Of a DNA stretch of 64,000 nucleotides, positions 44,952 to 53,384 are shown piece by piece. Under the pieces are notes generated by a model, which saw nothing but the letters and a program-made list of their open reading frames with translations, was not told where the DNA came from and searched no databases. The stretch lies in the NCBI GenBank assembly GCA_965277855.1, contig OZ255847.1, positions 6,262,001-6,326,000 on the forward strand, written 5' to 3'. How positions within the stretch are numbered: the stretch's first letter is position 1; the number at the start of each line of letters is the position of its first letter. Both the position numbers and the translations under genes were made by a program. The DNA is from Bog-105 sp965277855. Its GTDB lineage: Bacteria > Acidobacteriota > Terriglobia > Bryobacterales > Bryobacteraceae.

Positions 44952-45545
44952 TTAATGGATCGATCCCATGCGGTCGAGCGGCCAGAATACAAATACCGCT
45001 TTCCCGTAGATGTAATTTCGCGGAACAAATCCCCACGCCCGGCTGTCATTTGACGAAACCCGGTGGTCGCCCAGCACAAAGTAATCATCGGGCGGCACCA
45101 CTGTTTGCGAATACGAACGGTCGTCACGATACTCGGGTGGAACATAGTTTTCCACAAGCTTTTTGCCGTTTACTATGACGTACCCGTCGTCTACCGAAAC
45201 TGTATCGCCCGGCAGTCCAATCACTCGCTTGATGTAGGATTTGGTTGGATCTTCCGGGAACAGGAATACTACGGTGTCGCCGCGCTGGATGCCGCCTAAG
45301 CCGAACTTATAGCTGAACTGATTTATAAATAACCGTTCCTGATCGAAGAGGCTCGGCATCATACTCGTCCCTTCCACCTTGACGGGACGATAAAGAAATA
45401 AGATCACCAATACGGCGATCAAGACGGAGAGCAGTAAATCGCGAAACCAGGCGATGGTCGCAATGAGCACAGGGCGTGAGGGGGCAGCCTCTACCGGCAC
45501 CGGAATGGGTGCTGGTGCGCTGTGTTCAGGGCCCACTTCACTCAT
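44952..45545 (-). CDS. lepB: Signal peptidase I
   Basis: 197 aa with a single N-terminal membrane anchor (residues 35-53, DLLLSVLIAVLVILFLYRP). The catalytic serine is Ser61 in GTSMMPSL and the catalytic lysine is Lys106 in YIKRVIGLPGD. The late box is FVLGDHRVSSNDSRAWG. It cleaves signal peptides of exported preproteins on the outer face of the cytoplasmic membrane, which fits the many secreted proteins in this window. Confidence 0.96.
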   Translation of the reverse strand: MSEVGPEHSAPAPIPVPVEAAPSRPVLIATIAWFRDLLLSVLIAVLVILFLYRPVKVEGTSMMPSLFDQERLFINQFSYKFGLGGIQRGDTVVFLFPEDPTKSYIKRVIGLPGDTVSVDDGYVIVNGKKLVENYVPPEYRDDRSYSQTVVPPDDYFVLGDHRVSSNDSRAWGFVPRNYIYGKAVFVFWPLDRMGSIH

Positions 45546-45674
45546 AAAGCCTGCTACGATGTAGCTCCACCGAGCTAGTTCCAGATTACTAGGCTGAGAA
45601 CAATATAGCCGTCACCGGCAATGTATCACTCGCGGTAGTTGGACGAATAAATCCGGCTGCAGATAGGAAAATTT

Positions 45675-46064
45675 CTAGCTGCGAGACATCTTGAGTTCTT
45701 GCTCGGCCCGAAACCAGTCGTCCTCATGGGAACCATGGTCGTAACCCCGCGCGGCCCAATAGGAATGCGCCAGCTTGGCGACCTGTTCGTAGTTGACAGC
45801 ACCGACCGCCATCGCCTTCTCGGGTTTGGCTGGTACTGCGGCGGGCGCCTCTTTCGTGATGGCCACCTCTGGAAGTGTTGCGTTAGATGCCTTGTGATGA
45901 TGCTTGCCCGATGTCATATCCGCGGCGGCATTTCTCTTCGCACTTGCGACGCGTGAGCTGCGGGGCGGCGCAGGAACGTCGGCGGTAGCGGCTCGTTCAA
46001 CCTGAGGCGTGGCTTTACTTTTTGCCACCTTTGGTGTTTTGTTCGAAGCTTTTTTCGACTGCAT
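45675..46064 (-). CDS. DUF2934 domain protein
   Basis: 129 aa. Residues 1-90 are lysine/alanine/proline-rich and probably disordered. The C-terminal domain (about 92-126) reads QVAKLAHSYWAARGYDHGSH followed by EDDWFRAEQEL, the DUF2934 pattern. This family is common in Acidobacteria and Proteobacteria with unknown function. The basic tail suggests nucleic-acid binding, which is inference only. Confidence 0.85.
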   Translation of the reverse strand: MQSKKASNKTPKVAKSKATPQVERAATADVPAPPRSSRVASAKRNAAADMTSGKHHHKASNATLPEVAITKEAPAAVPAKPEKAMAVGAVNYEQVAKLAHSYWAARGYDHGSHEDDWFRAEQELKMSRS

Positions 46065-46162
46065 TCGATCATTTTAGGATATTGGAACAATCTTGTCAGC
46101 ATATGTTTTATGAAATGCTCATTGCATGATTCCTGAAGCACGTACGGCCTTCGTTACGTCAG

Positions 46163-47224
46163 ATGGGTAATTGGTCATTCATGAAACCTTTGAACGTCTT
46201 TCAGTCCTGGGGGAAAGTACTAATTGGCAAAATCCCGATGCTCTCGATCGAAATTACGCGAGAATGCCCTTTGCGATGTCCTGGTTGCTATGCCTACAAC
46301 GATTCTCATTTGGGCGACGGCGCGCCGAACCTCCGCAGCGTCAGTGATTATCGGGGCGATGAGCTAGTCGAGCGCATCCTGGCATTAGTCGAAGAACATG
46401 GGCCGCTCCAGGTATCGCTAGTGGGCGGCGAACCGCTGATGCGCCACCGCGAATTGAGTCGCGTGCTGCCTGAACTGAGCCGCCGAAACATCTATACGAT
46501 GGTGGTCACGAGCGGTGTGATCCCGATCCCAGCCGAGTGGAAAACTCTGCCGAAAATAACCATTGCTGTATCGGTCGACGGCAACCCGGAAGATCACAAT
46601 GTTCGACGAAAGCCCGCAACTTATGAACGCATCCTGCGCAATGTGCAGGACGCGAAGATAAACGTTCACTGGACGGTTGTGCGCAGCAATATCGAGCAGC
46701 CTGGATACATGGACCGTTATCTCGATTTCTGGAGTGCTCGTCCAGAGGTGCAGAACATTTGGGTTAGCGTATACACGCCGCAGACCGGAGAAGAGTCCGC
46801 GGAACGGTTGACCTCGCAAAACCGCGTGGATCTGGCCGAGTACTTTAACCGGGAACGTAAGCGCTATCCGAAGTTGACGATGCACAAAGGCTTGATGGAT
46901 GCTTTCATGCGACCGCCCGAGAGCCCGTCCGATTGCCTCTTTGCCAAGCTTTCCATCAATTACACGGCCGACCTGAAAAATCGTGTGGAACCGTGTGTTT
47001 TCGGCGGAAGCCCGAATTGTTCCGAGTGTGGCTGCTCGATGAGTATGGGAATGCACTGGCTGGGAGACATCAAGGTAGCTGGCCCGCTGCATGCCCGACA
47101 TCTGATTCAGGGATCGCTCGCCGTGGGTCGCGGCGTCAACCGAATCATGCATCGAGGCGAGGCGCTGCGCTGGAACGATGCTCAGCAGGACTCTGAACCT
47201 GCCAGACTATTCAATATCGAGTAG
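46163..47224 (+). CDS. Radical SAM protein with SPASM-like C-terminal cysteines
   Basis: 353 aa. The radical SAM cluster is C35-x3-C39-x2-C42 (ECPLRCPGCYAYN). The SAM-binding GGEP motif is at 88-91 (SLVGGEPLMRHREL). A second cysteine group at residues 258, 278, 286, 289 and 291 (DCLF; EPCVFGGSPNCSECGCS) probably binds an auxiliary iron-sulfur cluster. An alternative start is the ATG at 46181. It is the first gene of a compact four-gene operon with a fucose-isomerase-like protein, an oxidoreductase and a MOSC protein, so it may act on a sugar or a small molecule; the product is unknown. Confidence 0.88.
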   Translation: MGNWSFMKPLNVFQSWGKVLIGKIPMLSIEITRECPLRCPGCYAYNDSHLGDGAPNLRSVSDYRGDELVERILALVEEHGPLQVSLVGGEPLMRHRELSRVLPELSRRNIYTMVVTSGVIPIPAEWKTLPKITIAVSVDGNPEDHNVRRKPATYERILRNVQDAKINVHWTVVRSNIEQPGYMDRYLDFWSARPEVQNIWVSVYTPQTGEESAERLTSQNRVDLAEYFNRERKRYPKLTMHKGLMDAFMRPPESPSDCLFAKLSINYTADLKNRVEPCVFGGSPNCSECGCSMSMGMHWLGDIKVAGPLHARHLIQGSLAVGRGVNRIMHRGEALRWNDAQQDSEPARLFNIE

Positions 47225-47249
47225 TAACCGCGTTTGAAAGAATAGACGG

Positions 47250-48845
47250 ATGTCCAAGGAAGTGGTGGTAATCGCCAGCGGAGACTTGCGTCTATCGGCC
47301 AATCAGGTGTGTTGGCCCGCTCAAGAAAAAGTGGAAGCGGCACTCGTAAACGCCATCGAAAACTTCGGGTTCACTCCAAAGCGAGCCCACGTATTTGACC
47401 CAGTAAAGAAGCATGGATTCATTGACTCGCAGAGGCGCGGTATGGAAGTATTCCGCGGCATTCCCGCAAATGCTCCACTCATCGTGGTCGAGGCAGTGTG
47501 GCAGTACAGCCACCACGTGTTGCCAGGACTTTCAACCCACGAGGGACCAATACTGACAGTCGCCAACTGGAGCGGCCAGTGGCCCGGTTTGGTGGGCATG
47601 CTGAATCTAAACGGGTCGCTCACGAAGGCCGGCATCGAATACTCCACTCTGTGGTCGAACGATTTTACCGATGAATACTTTCTTTCCCGGCTCCATGCCT
47701 GGTTAAAGGGTGAGTCATTCGAGCACGACACCAGGCATGCGCGGCCTCTCGATCGATTGAAACTGCCGCCTAAGGCCGAATCGCTGGGAGTCGATCTAGC
47801 CCGCCAACTAAAGCGCGACAAAGCCATCATGGGTGTTTTCGATGAGGGTTGCATGGGCATGTTCAACGCGATTGTGCCGGACCATCTTCTCAACGCCACT
47901 GGCGTTTTCAAAGAACGTTTGAGCCAGTCTGCTTTGTATGCCGCCATGGGCGAAGTGCCGATATCGGAAGCCGGGGCCGTGCGCAAATGGCTCGATGCGA
48001 AAGGCCTGAAATTTAAAACCGGGTCAGACCCCGAAACACAATTGACCGAGTCGCAGATCCTCGATCAATGCCGCATGTATATCGCCGCCCTTCGAATCGC
48101 GGATCAGTTTGGTTGCGATGCCATCGGAATTCAATATCAACAAGGCTTGAAAGATCTTGCTCCCGCTTCGGATTTGGCGGAGGGCCTGTTGAACAACTCC
48201 GACCGTCCGCCCGTAAAGTCAGTCGATGGACGGGTGCTGTATGAAGGACAACCGCTCCCCCACTTCAACGAGGTGGATGAGTGCGCTGGTCTGGACGCGA
48301 TTGCTACGCAGCGGATTTGGAATGCACTGAGTCTGCCTCCGGAAACAACGCTGCACGATCTGCGCTATGGCGAAGAGTACGGTAACGAATTCGTGTGGAT
48401 TTTTGAAATTTCGGGAGCTGCGCCGGCTGCTCATCACGTGGACGGCTACGCTGGTTCTGTCAGCGAACGGCAACCGCCGATGTATTTCCGCCTCGGTGGG
48501 GGATCGCTGAAAGGCATAGCAAAGCCGGGTGAGATCGTCTGGAGTCGCATTTACATTGAAGACGGCAGGTTGAAGGCGGATTTAGGTCGTGCGAAAGTGG
48601 TGGCTCTGCCGCCGGAAGAGACGGAACGCCGATGGCGTATTACAACGCCGCAGTGGCCCGTCATGCATGCAGTCCTTTATGGCATTTCGCGTGATCAGAT
48701 GATGGCGAAGCATAAGGCGAATCACATCCAGGTGGCATACGGCACGGATGCGGCAAGCGCCAACGAAGCGCTGGCGGCGAAGGCGGCATTCTTCCGCGAA
48801 GCCGGCATGAGTGTCGACATTTGCGGGTCGGAAACGGGCCTGTAA
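47250..48845 (+). CDS. L-fucose/L-arabinose isomerase-like protein
   Basis: 531 aa of the fucose/arabinose isomerase fold. Recognisable parts are PLIVVEAVWQYSHHVLPGLS, ILTVANWSGQWPGLVGMLNL, GVFDEGCMGMFNAIVPDHLL, and the C-terminal MMAKHKANHIQVAYG, where the family has a metal-binding histidine segment. It probably interconverts ketose and aldose sugars or acts on a related compound. The gene is 25 bp after the radical SAM gene and 3 bp before the oxidoreductase. Substrate unknown. Confidence 0.8.
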   Translation: MSKEVVVIASGDLRLSANQVCWPAQEKVEAALVNAIENFGFTPKRAHVFDPVKKHGFIDSQRRGMEVFRGIPANAPLIVVEAVWQYSHHVLPGLSTHEGPILTVANWSGQWPGLVGMLNLNGSLTKAGIEYSTLWSNDFTDEYFLSRLHAWLKGESFEHDTRHARPLDRLKLPPKAESLGVDLARQLKRDKAIMGVFDEGCMGMFNAIVPDHLLNATGVFKERLSQSALYAAMGEVPISEAGAVRKWLDAKGLKFKTGSDPETQLTESQILDQCRMYIAALRIADQFGCDAIGIQYQQGLKDLAPASDLAEGLLNNSDRPPVKSVDGRVLYEGQPLPHFNEVDECAGLDAIATQRIWNALSLPPETTLHDLRYGEEYGNEFVWIFEISGAAPAAHHVDGYAGSVSERQPPMYFRLGGGSLKGIAKPGEIVWSRIYIEDGRLKADLGRAKVVALPPEETERRWRITTPQWPVMHAVLYGISRDQMMAKHKANHIQVAYGTDAASANEALAAKAAFFREAGMSVDICGSETGL

Positions 48846-48848
48846 TTC

Positions 48849-49889
48849 ATGCGCGTTGGATTGCTGGGCACGGGCGCGATCGCTCATAAACACGCGGAAG
48901 CGTACCGGAACATCGGCTTCGAACTGGTGGCCTGCTCGAACCGGACGGAGGCAAAAGGGCGTGCTTTCGCCCAGCGCTGGCGGGCAAAATTCATAGCGGA
49001 CTTTCGCGAGCTGTGCCGCTATCCGGACCTGGACTTCATCGATCTTTGCACCTTCCCTGATTTTCATCTGGAGCCGCTGGAAATTTGTGCCTCGGTTGGT
49101 CGCCCCGTGCAGGTTCAGAAGCCGATTGCCACTACGCTCGAAGCCGCGCAGCGCATGATCGAGATTGCTCGCGCGGCTAAAATAGCGCTGGGCGTCGCCA
49201 GCCAGCACCGCTTTGACGACGCCACTCTTTTCTTGAAACGCGCACTAGCCGCCGGTCGCCTGGGTAAGATCCTCGAAGCCGATGCGTACGTGAAGTGGTA
49301 CCGCGATGACGCTTACTACAGCCGTCCCCTCAAAGGCAGCTGGAGCACCGAAGGCGGAGGGGCATTGATCAATCAAGCCATCCATCAGGTCGATCTGCTT
49401 CTCTATTTAGCGGGCTCCGTCGACGCAGTGATGGGTAACTGGCAGTTGGGTGCGCGTCACAAGATCGAATCGGAAGATATCGTCAATGCGCTATTAACCT
49501 ATGAGTCCGGCGCGACCGGCGTGATTCAGGCGGCGACGGCATTTTGGCCCGGTTCTACGGAGCGCGTGGAGCTACACGGCACGAACGGCACGGCGATTAT
49601 TTCAGGCGATCGTCTCAGCCGCTGGGATGTGAAGGACGATGTAGAGGCAAATCAAGCCGACCCCGCCCCGGTGGGTCAGGATGTGGCGTCGGGTTCGTCA
49701 GATCCAATGGCGATTTCGGTAACTTCCTTTGAACGACAGTTTCTCGATTTTGGCGAGGCGATTCGACAACGCCGCGAGCCGCTCGTAAACGGTATGGAGG
49801 GATACCGTGCTTTAGAGGTTGTCCTCGCCATTTATCAATCCTGCCGCTACCGGCAGCTGGTTAAGCTGCCGTGTGAAACGTTCGCATGA
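48849..49889 (+). CDS. Gfo/Idh/MocA family oxidoreductase
   Basis: 346 aa with an N-terminal Rossmann domain (RVGLLGTGAIAHKHAEAYR) and a C-terminal alpha/beta domain. The catalytic EKP motif reads QKP (Gln90-Lys91-Pro92), so the lysine is kept but the glutamate is changed. GGGALINQAIHQVDLLLYL supplies the second active-site histidine. It oxidises or reduces a sugar or cyclitol with NAD(P). Its stop overlaps the start of the MOSC gene (ATGA), so it is co-translated. Confidence 0.92.
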   Translation: MRVGLLGTGAIAHKHAEAYRNIGFELVACSNRTEAKGRAFAQRWRAKFIADFRELCRYPDLDFIDLCTFPDFHLEPLEICASVGRPVQVQKPIATTLEAAQRMIEIARAAKIALGVASQHRFDDATLFLKRALAAGRLGKILEADAYVKWYRDDAYYSRPLKGSWSTEGGGALINQAIHQVDLLLYLAGSVDAVMGNWQLGARHKIESEDIVNALLTYESGATGVIQAATAFWPGSTERVELHGTNGTAIISGDRLSRWDVKDDVEANQADPAPVGQDVASGSSDPMAISVTSFERQFLDFGEAIRQRREPLVNGMEGYRALEVVLAIYQSCRYRQLVKLPCETFA

Positions 49890-50482
49890 AGCGCACAGGG
49901 CACGGCTGCGCGCCGCCATTCAGCAAAGAAACTCGCCTGCCCTTCGGGCGGGGCGCTCGAACCCGGGCCCGTTGTGCGCGTGTTCCTCAAAATTGTGGGA
50001 AGATTTTGCAGATCAACGTTTCTCAAGGCGGTGTGCCCAAACTGCCGGTTCAGCGGGCTGTTGTCGGCTCGCTCGGAATCGAAGGCGACACTCACCGCTA
50101 TCGCATGCACGGCGGTCCGCAAAAAGCTCTTCTGCTGATCGCCGGCGAAGTTATCGACGCGTTGTGCAGAGAGGGCTGGCCGTTGTTTTATGGGGCGTTG
50201 GGCGAAAACCTGACCACGCGAGGTCTTGACCATCGATTCTGGAGGGCCGGGCAGCGTTTCAGATCCGGAGACCTCATACTTGAATTCACTGAACCGCGTG
50301 CGCCCTGCAAGACGCTCAATCCGTACGGCGCAGGGATCCAGAGCCGCATTTACGACAAGCAAGTAAAAGCGCATGACCCTACTTCGGCGCATTGGGGAGA
50401 AAGCGGATTTTACGCGGCGGTGCTTAATCCGGGCGTCGTTCAGCCGAACGATATAATCAGGCAGCTAGACCCGGTTGTCTAG
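49886..50482 (+). CDS. MOSC-domain protein
   Basis: The MOSC core is clear from about residue 42: INVSQGGVPKLPV, GIEGDTHRYRMHGGPQKALL, GENLTTRGLD, and EPRAPCKTLNPYG with the conserved cysteine. MOSC domains carry sulfur or molybdenum-cofactor chemistry. I use the ATG that overlaps the upstream stop, giving a 40-residue extension; that extension contains a hairpin-forming sequence (CCTGCCCTTCGGGCGGG), so the TTG at 50006 is a credible alternative start. Confidence 0.82.
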   Translation: MKRTGHGCAPPFSKETRLPFGRGARTRARCARVPQNCGKILQINVSQGGVPKLPVQRAVVGSLGIEGDTHRYRMHGGPQKALLLIAGEVIDALCREGWPLFYGALGENLTTRGLDHRFWRAGQRFRSGDLILEFTEPRAPCKTLNPYGAGIQSRIYDKQVKAHDPTSAHWGESGFYAAVLNPGVVQPNDIIRQLDPVV

Positions 50483-50511
50483 ACGGCTCGCAAGAGTCGC
50501 GACCCCACTTC

Positions 50512-53379
50512 ATGCCGCTGCCCCGCACCCCAATCCGCGTCGAGGTGCTCGTTCCTGAACAACCGTTATCCCGGAAATACTCCGCGGCTTTTGAGCGCCG
50601 GCATAGCGACATCGCGCGGCTCGCTCAACAGGATCCAGAGCGTTTGAGCTGGCTGCAGAGTATTTTCTCCTCAAGCCGTTTTCTTTCCGAGGACCTGCTT
50701 CAACATCCTGGATGGATATTCGATCTCGATGCGATGGGCCAGACCCTCTCCGCAGCTGAATACGGTGGTCGCCTAACCCGATTCCTGAACGATCTGCAAG
50801 ACGAAGCGTCAATAGGTGAGCACCTGGCTTTGTTTCGCCGGAGAGAACTACTGCGTATCGTCGTGCGCGATCAATTGCAACTCGGAACGTTGCCACAGGT
50901 TACCGAAGAGCTCTCGAATTTAGCCGATGCAATTTTGAGTCATGCGCTTGAGGTAGTGAATGCGAAACTGGAAGCCAGATTCGGTCAACCGTTATCAGCT
51001 GGCTCCGAACGGGCGGTGCTGAGTGTTCTCGCGGTTGGAAAGCTCGGCGGCCGCGAGCTCAATTACAGCTCCGATATTGACTTGATCTTCGTTTACAGTG
51101 CGAACGGTTCCACATCGGGTCCGGAACAAATCTCGAATGGAGAGTATTTCAAGAAAGTAGCTAATCAACTTACTAGATTCCTTTCTGCTTACACTCCAGC
51201 CGGGCAGTGTTATCGATTAGATCTCCGCCTACGTCCCGAAGGAAGTCATGGCGAAGTTTGCATTTCGCTTCCGGCGGCTAAGGAATATTACGCCAAGCGC
51301 GCTCGCGATTGGGAACTGCAGATGCTTTTGAAAGCTCGCGTCGCGGCTGGGGATGACGCGACCGGGGCTGAGTTGCTGGCCTCCGTGGAACCGCTGATTT
51401 ATTCCACAACGTTGGACTTCTCGACCATCGAGGCAATGTCCGCGACACGCGAACGCATCAGCGAAAAAATGGCGCGCCGACGCTCAAAGTCGCGCTCAAC
51501 CGACGTCAAACTCACGCCCGGCGGTATTCGGGATATCGAATTCCTGGTTCAATGTCTGCAGCGTCTTCACGGCAATCGTCGTCTGGCCGTGAAAGATCGT
51601 GGCACTCTACCGGCGCTGGCCCGCCTCTACGCGAACAGTCTGCTTTCGAGCACCGAGTTCCATCGCCTTTCGGATGCCTATCTATTTCTGAGGCGTGTCG
51701 AACACGTTCTGCAATTCGAAAATGACCGACAGACGCATAGTTTACCTACGGATACAGTGGGGCTGGAGGCTCTCGCTCAACGCGTTTTTCGAATCGATAC
51801 GAGTGCGCAAGAAGGGCAGGGAAGTACTCGACGGTTTCTCGAAAACCTCAAGCAACATCTGGAGAATGTACGCTCCATTTACGAGCGCATTGTTCACGCA
51901 CAGCGATCGATGCCCTACTCACTAGCATTGGCCGAACGGACTGCCGAAGCGCCGCCCGCGGCAGGCGGGAGCGGGTTCGAGGACTTTCGCGCGAGCTTGC
52001 AGGATCGTCCAGCGGAGTTCGATCTTATTCAGAAAGCAAGCACAGGCCGCGATGCCGCGCCACCAGACGAAAGAGGAACTTCGGCGGACTTGGGCCGAGC
52101 GCACAGCCGGTTTGGGGCGTCGTGCGCGATCTCACGAGAGGGTGAGTCCGTTTTGCGCGCGAGTTCCCCAAGAGAATCCCGCGTTGCAATCTGGACGGCC
52201 CGGCTGTTTGAATACTGTCCGCTGCTGTCGGATCAACTCGTGCGATCGCCGGGACTCTTGCACGAAATCAAGAAGACCGCTGACGACCCTAGCCGGCGAT
52301 ACGCGTTCGAAGCTTTGGCTCCGCCTCTCGACGATGTTGCCGGCCTCAGACGTTTCTTCAGTCGCCAGATGTTTCGCATCCAGGTGGCAAGTGTATGCCT
52401 GCCCGAAGCAATATTCGCCACTCTTGATCAAACGTCGGCACTGGCGGAGTTCGTGATCGCTCGCGCCTATCGAGTTGCTCTTGAGATGAGCTTGGAACAC
52501 GCACGATCAAAAGTGGCACACGGGAAATCGTTCGAAGAGCCGCAAGCCGAAATGATGGTCGTGGCGCTCGGCCGGCTCGGTATGCGCGAGTTCGATATCG
52601 GCTCGGATGCCGATCTGCTTTTTATCATTCCCGAAACAGAAACAATCCGGCAGCGGTTCTGGACGCGAGTGGCGGAGCGCCTACTTGATATTCTTTCGGC
52701 CTATGAGGGGGGCAGGACAATTTCGGTGGATACGCGGCTGCGCCCGAACGGGCGTGAGGGCATGCTGGTGCAATCGGAATCAAAATACGTCGAATATTTT
52801 TCGGATAAAGCGGAAGCTTGGGAGGGCATCGCGTACATGAAGGCGCGCGCGGTGGCGGGCGACACGGACCGTGCGACCCGCTTCCTCACCGAATTGCAGC
52901 AGGTTGACTGGCGGCGCTACGGCCAGGGCGGACGCTCGAAGCATGATCTACAGCAGATGCGGCTGCGCCTGGAGCGCGAACAAGCCTCTGCCGCACCACT
53001 AAAGGCAGCGCTGGGAGGGTACTACGATGCCGATTTCATTCTCATGTATTTGCGCTTGCGCGGCGCCGGACTCTTCTTTAAGAGTCTGAATACGCCTGAG
53101 CGCATCGACATCGTTGAAAAAATGGGTCATCTTGATCGTCCTGATGCTGATTTCCTATCGCAAGCAACCACACATTTCCGCGCTTTGGATCATGCGCTGC
53201 GGCTAGTAACCGGTCACGCAGGCGGCAAGGTGCCGGAGCATCCCAAGCAACGAGAGATGGTGGCGCACCTGCTTACACTCTGGACTGGCCATCCGTCGAA
53301 AGCCGAGACTCTCGATGCAGAACTGGCGACGTTGCAAGCCCAGATGCACCGGCTTTTCGAATCAGTCTTCGCTGCTTAA
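50512..53379 (+). CDS. glnE: Bifunctional glutamine synthetase adenylyltransferase/adenylyl-removing enzyme
   Basis: 955 aa, the full family length. It has two nucleotidyltransferase domains: the adenylyl-removing domain with GKLGGRELNYSSDIDLIFVY (Asp188/Asp190) and the adenylyltransferase domain with LGRLGMREFDIGSDADLLFI near residue 690-710. The PII-linked linker lies between. GlnE adds or removes AMP on glutamine synthetase according to nitrogen state. No glnA or glnB gene is adjacent. It lies 29 bp after the MOSC gene on the same strand. Confidence 0.95.
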   Translation: MPLPRTPIRVEVLVPEQPLSRKYSAAFERRHSDIARLAQQDPERLSWLQSIFSSSRFLSEDLLQHPGWIFDLDAMGQTLSAAEYGGRLTRFLNDLQDEASIGEHLALFRRRELLRIVVRDQLQLGTLPQVTEELSNLADAILSHALEVVNAKLEARFGQPLSAGSERAVLSVLAVGKLGGRELNYSSDIDLIFVYSANGSTSGPEQISNGEYFKKVANQLTRFLSAYTPAGQCYRLDLRLRPEGSHGEVCISLPAAKEYYAKRARDWELQMLLKARVAAGDDATGAELLASVEPLIYSTTLDFSTIEAMSATRERISEKMARRRSKSRSTDVKLTPGGIRDIEFLVQCLQRLHGNRRLAVKDRGTLPALARLYANSLLSSTEFHRLSDAYLFLRRVEHVLQFENDRQTHSLPTDTVGLEALAQRVFRIDTSAQEGQGSTRRFLENLKQHLENVRSIYERIVHAQRSMPYSLALAERTAEAPPAAGGSGFEDFRASLQDRPAEFDLIQKASTGRDAAPPDERGTSADLGRAHSRFGASCAISREGESVLRASSPRESRVAIWTARLFEYCPLLSDQLVRSPGLLHEIKKTADDPSRRYAFEALAPPLDDVAGLRRFFSRQMFRIQVASVCLPEAIFATLDQTSALAEFVIARAYRVALEMSLEHARSKVAHGKSFEEPQAEMMVVALGRLGMREFDIGSDADLLFIIPETETIRQRFWTRVAERLLDILSAYEGGRTISVDTRLRPNGREGMLVQSESKYVEYFSDKAEAWEGIAYMKARAVAGDTDRATRFLTELQQVDWRRYGQGGRSKHDLQQMRLRLEREQASAAPLKAALGGYYDADFILMYLRLRGAGLFFKSLNTPERIDIVEKMGHLDRPDADFLSQATTHFRALDHALRLVTGHAGGKVPEHPKQREMVAHLLTLWTGHPSKAETLDAELATLQAQMHRLFESVFAA

Positions 53380-53384
53380 CCAGC

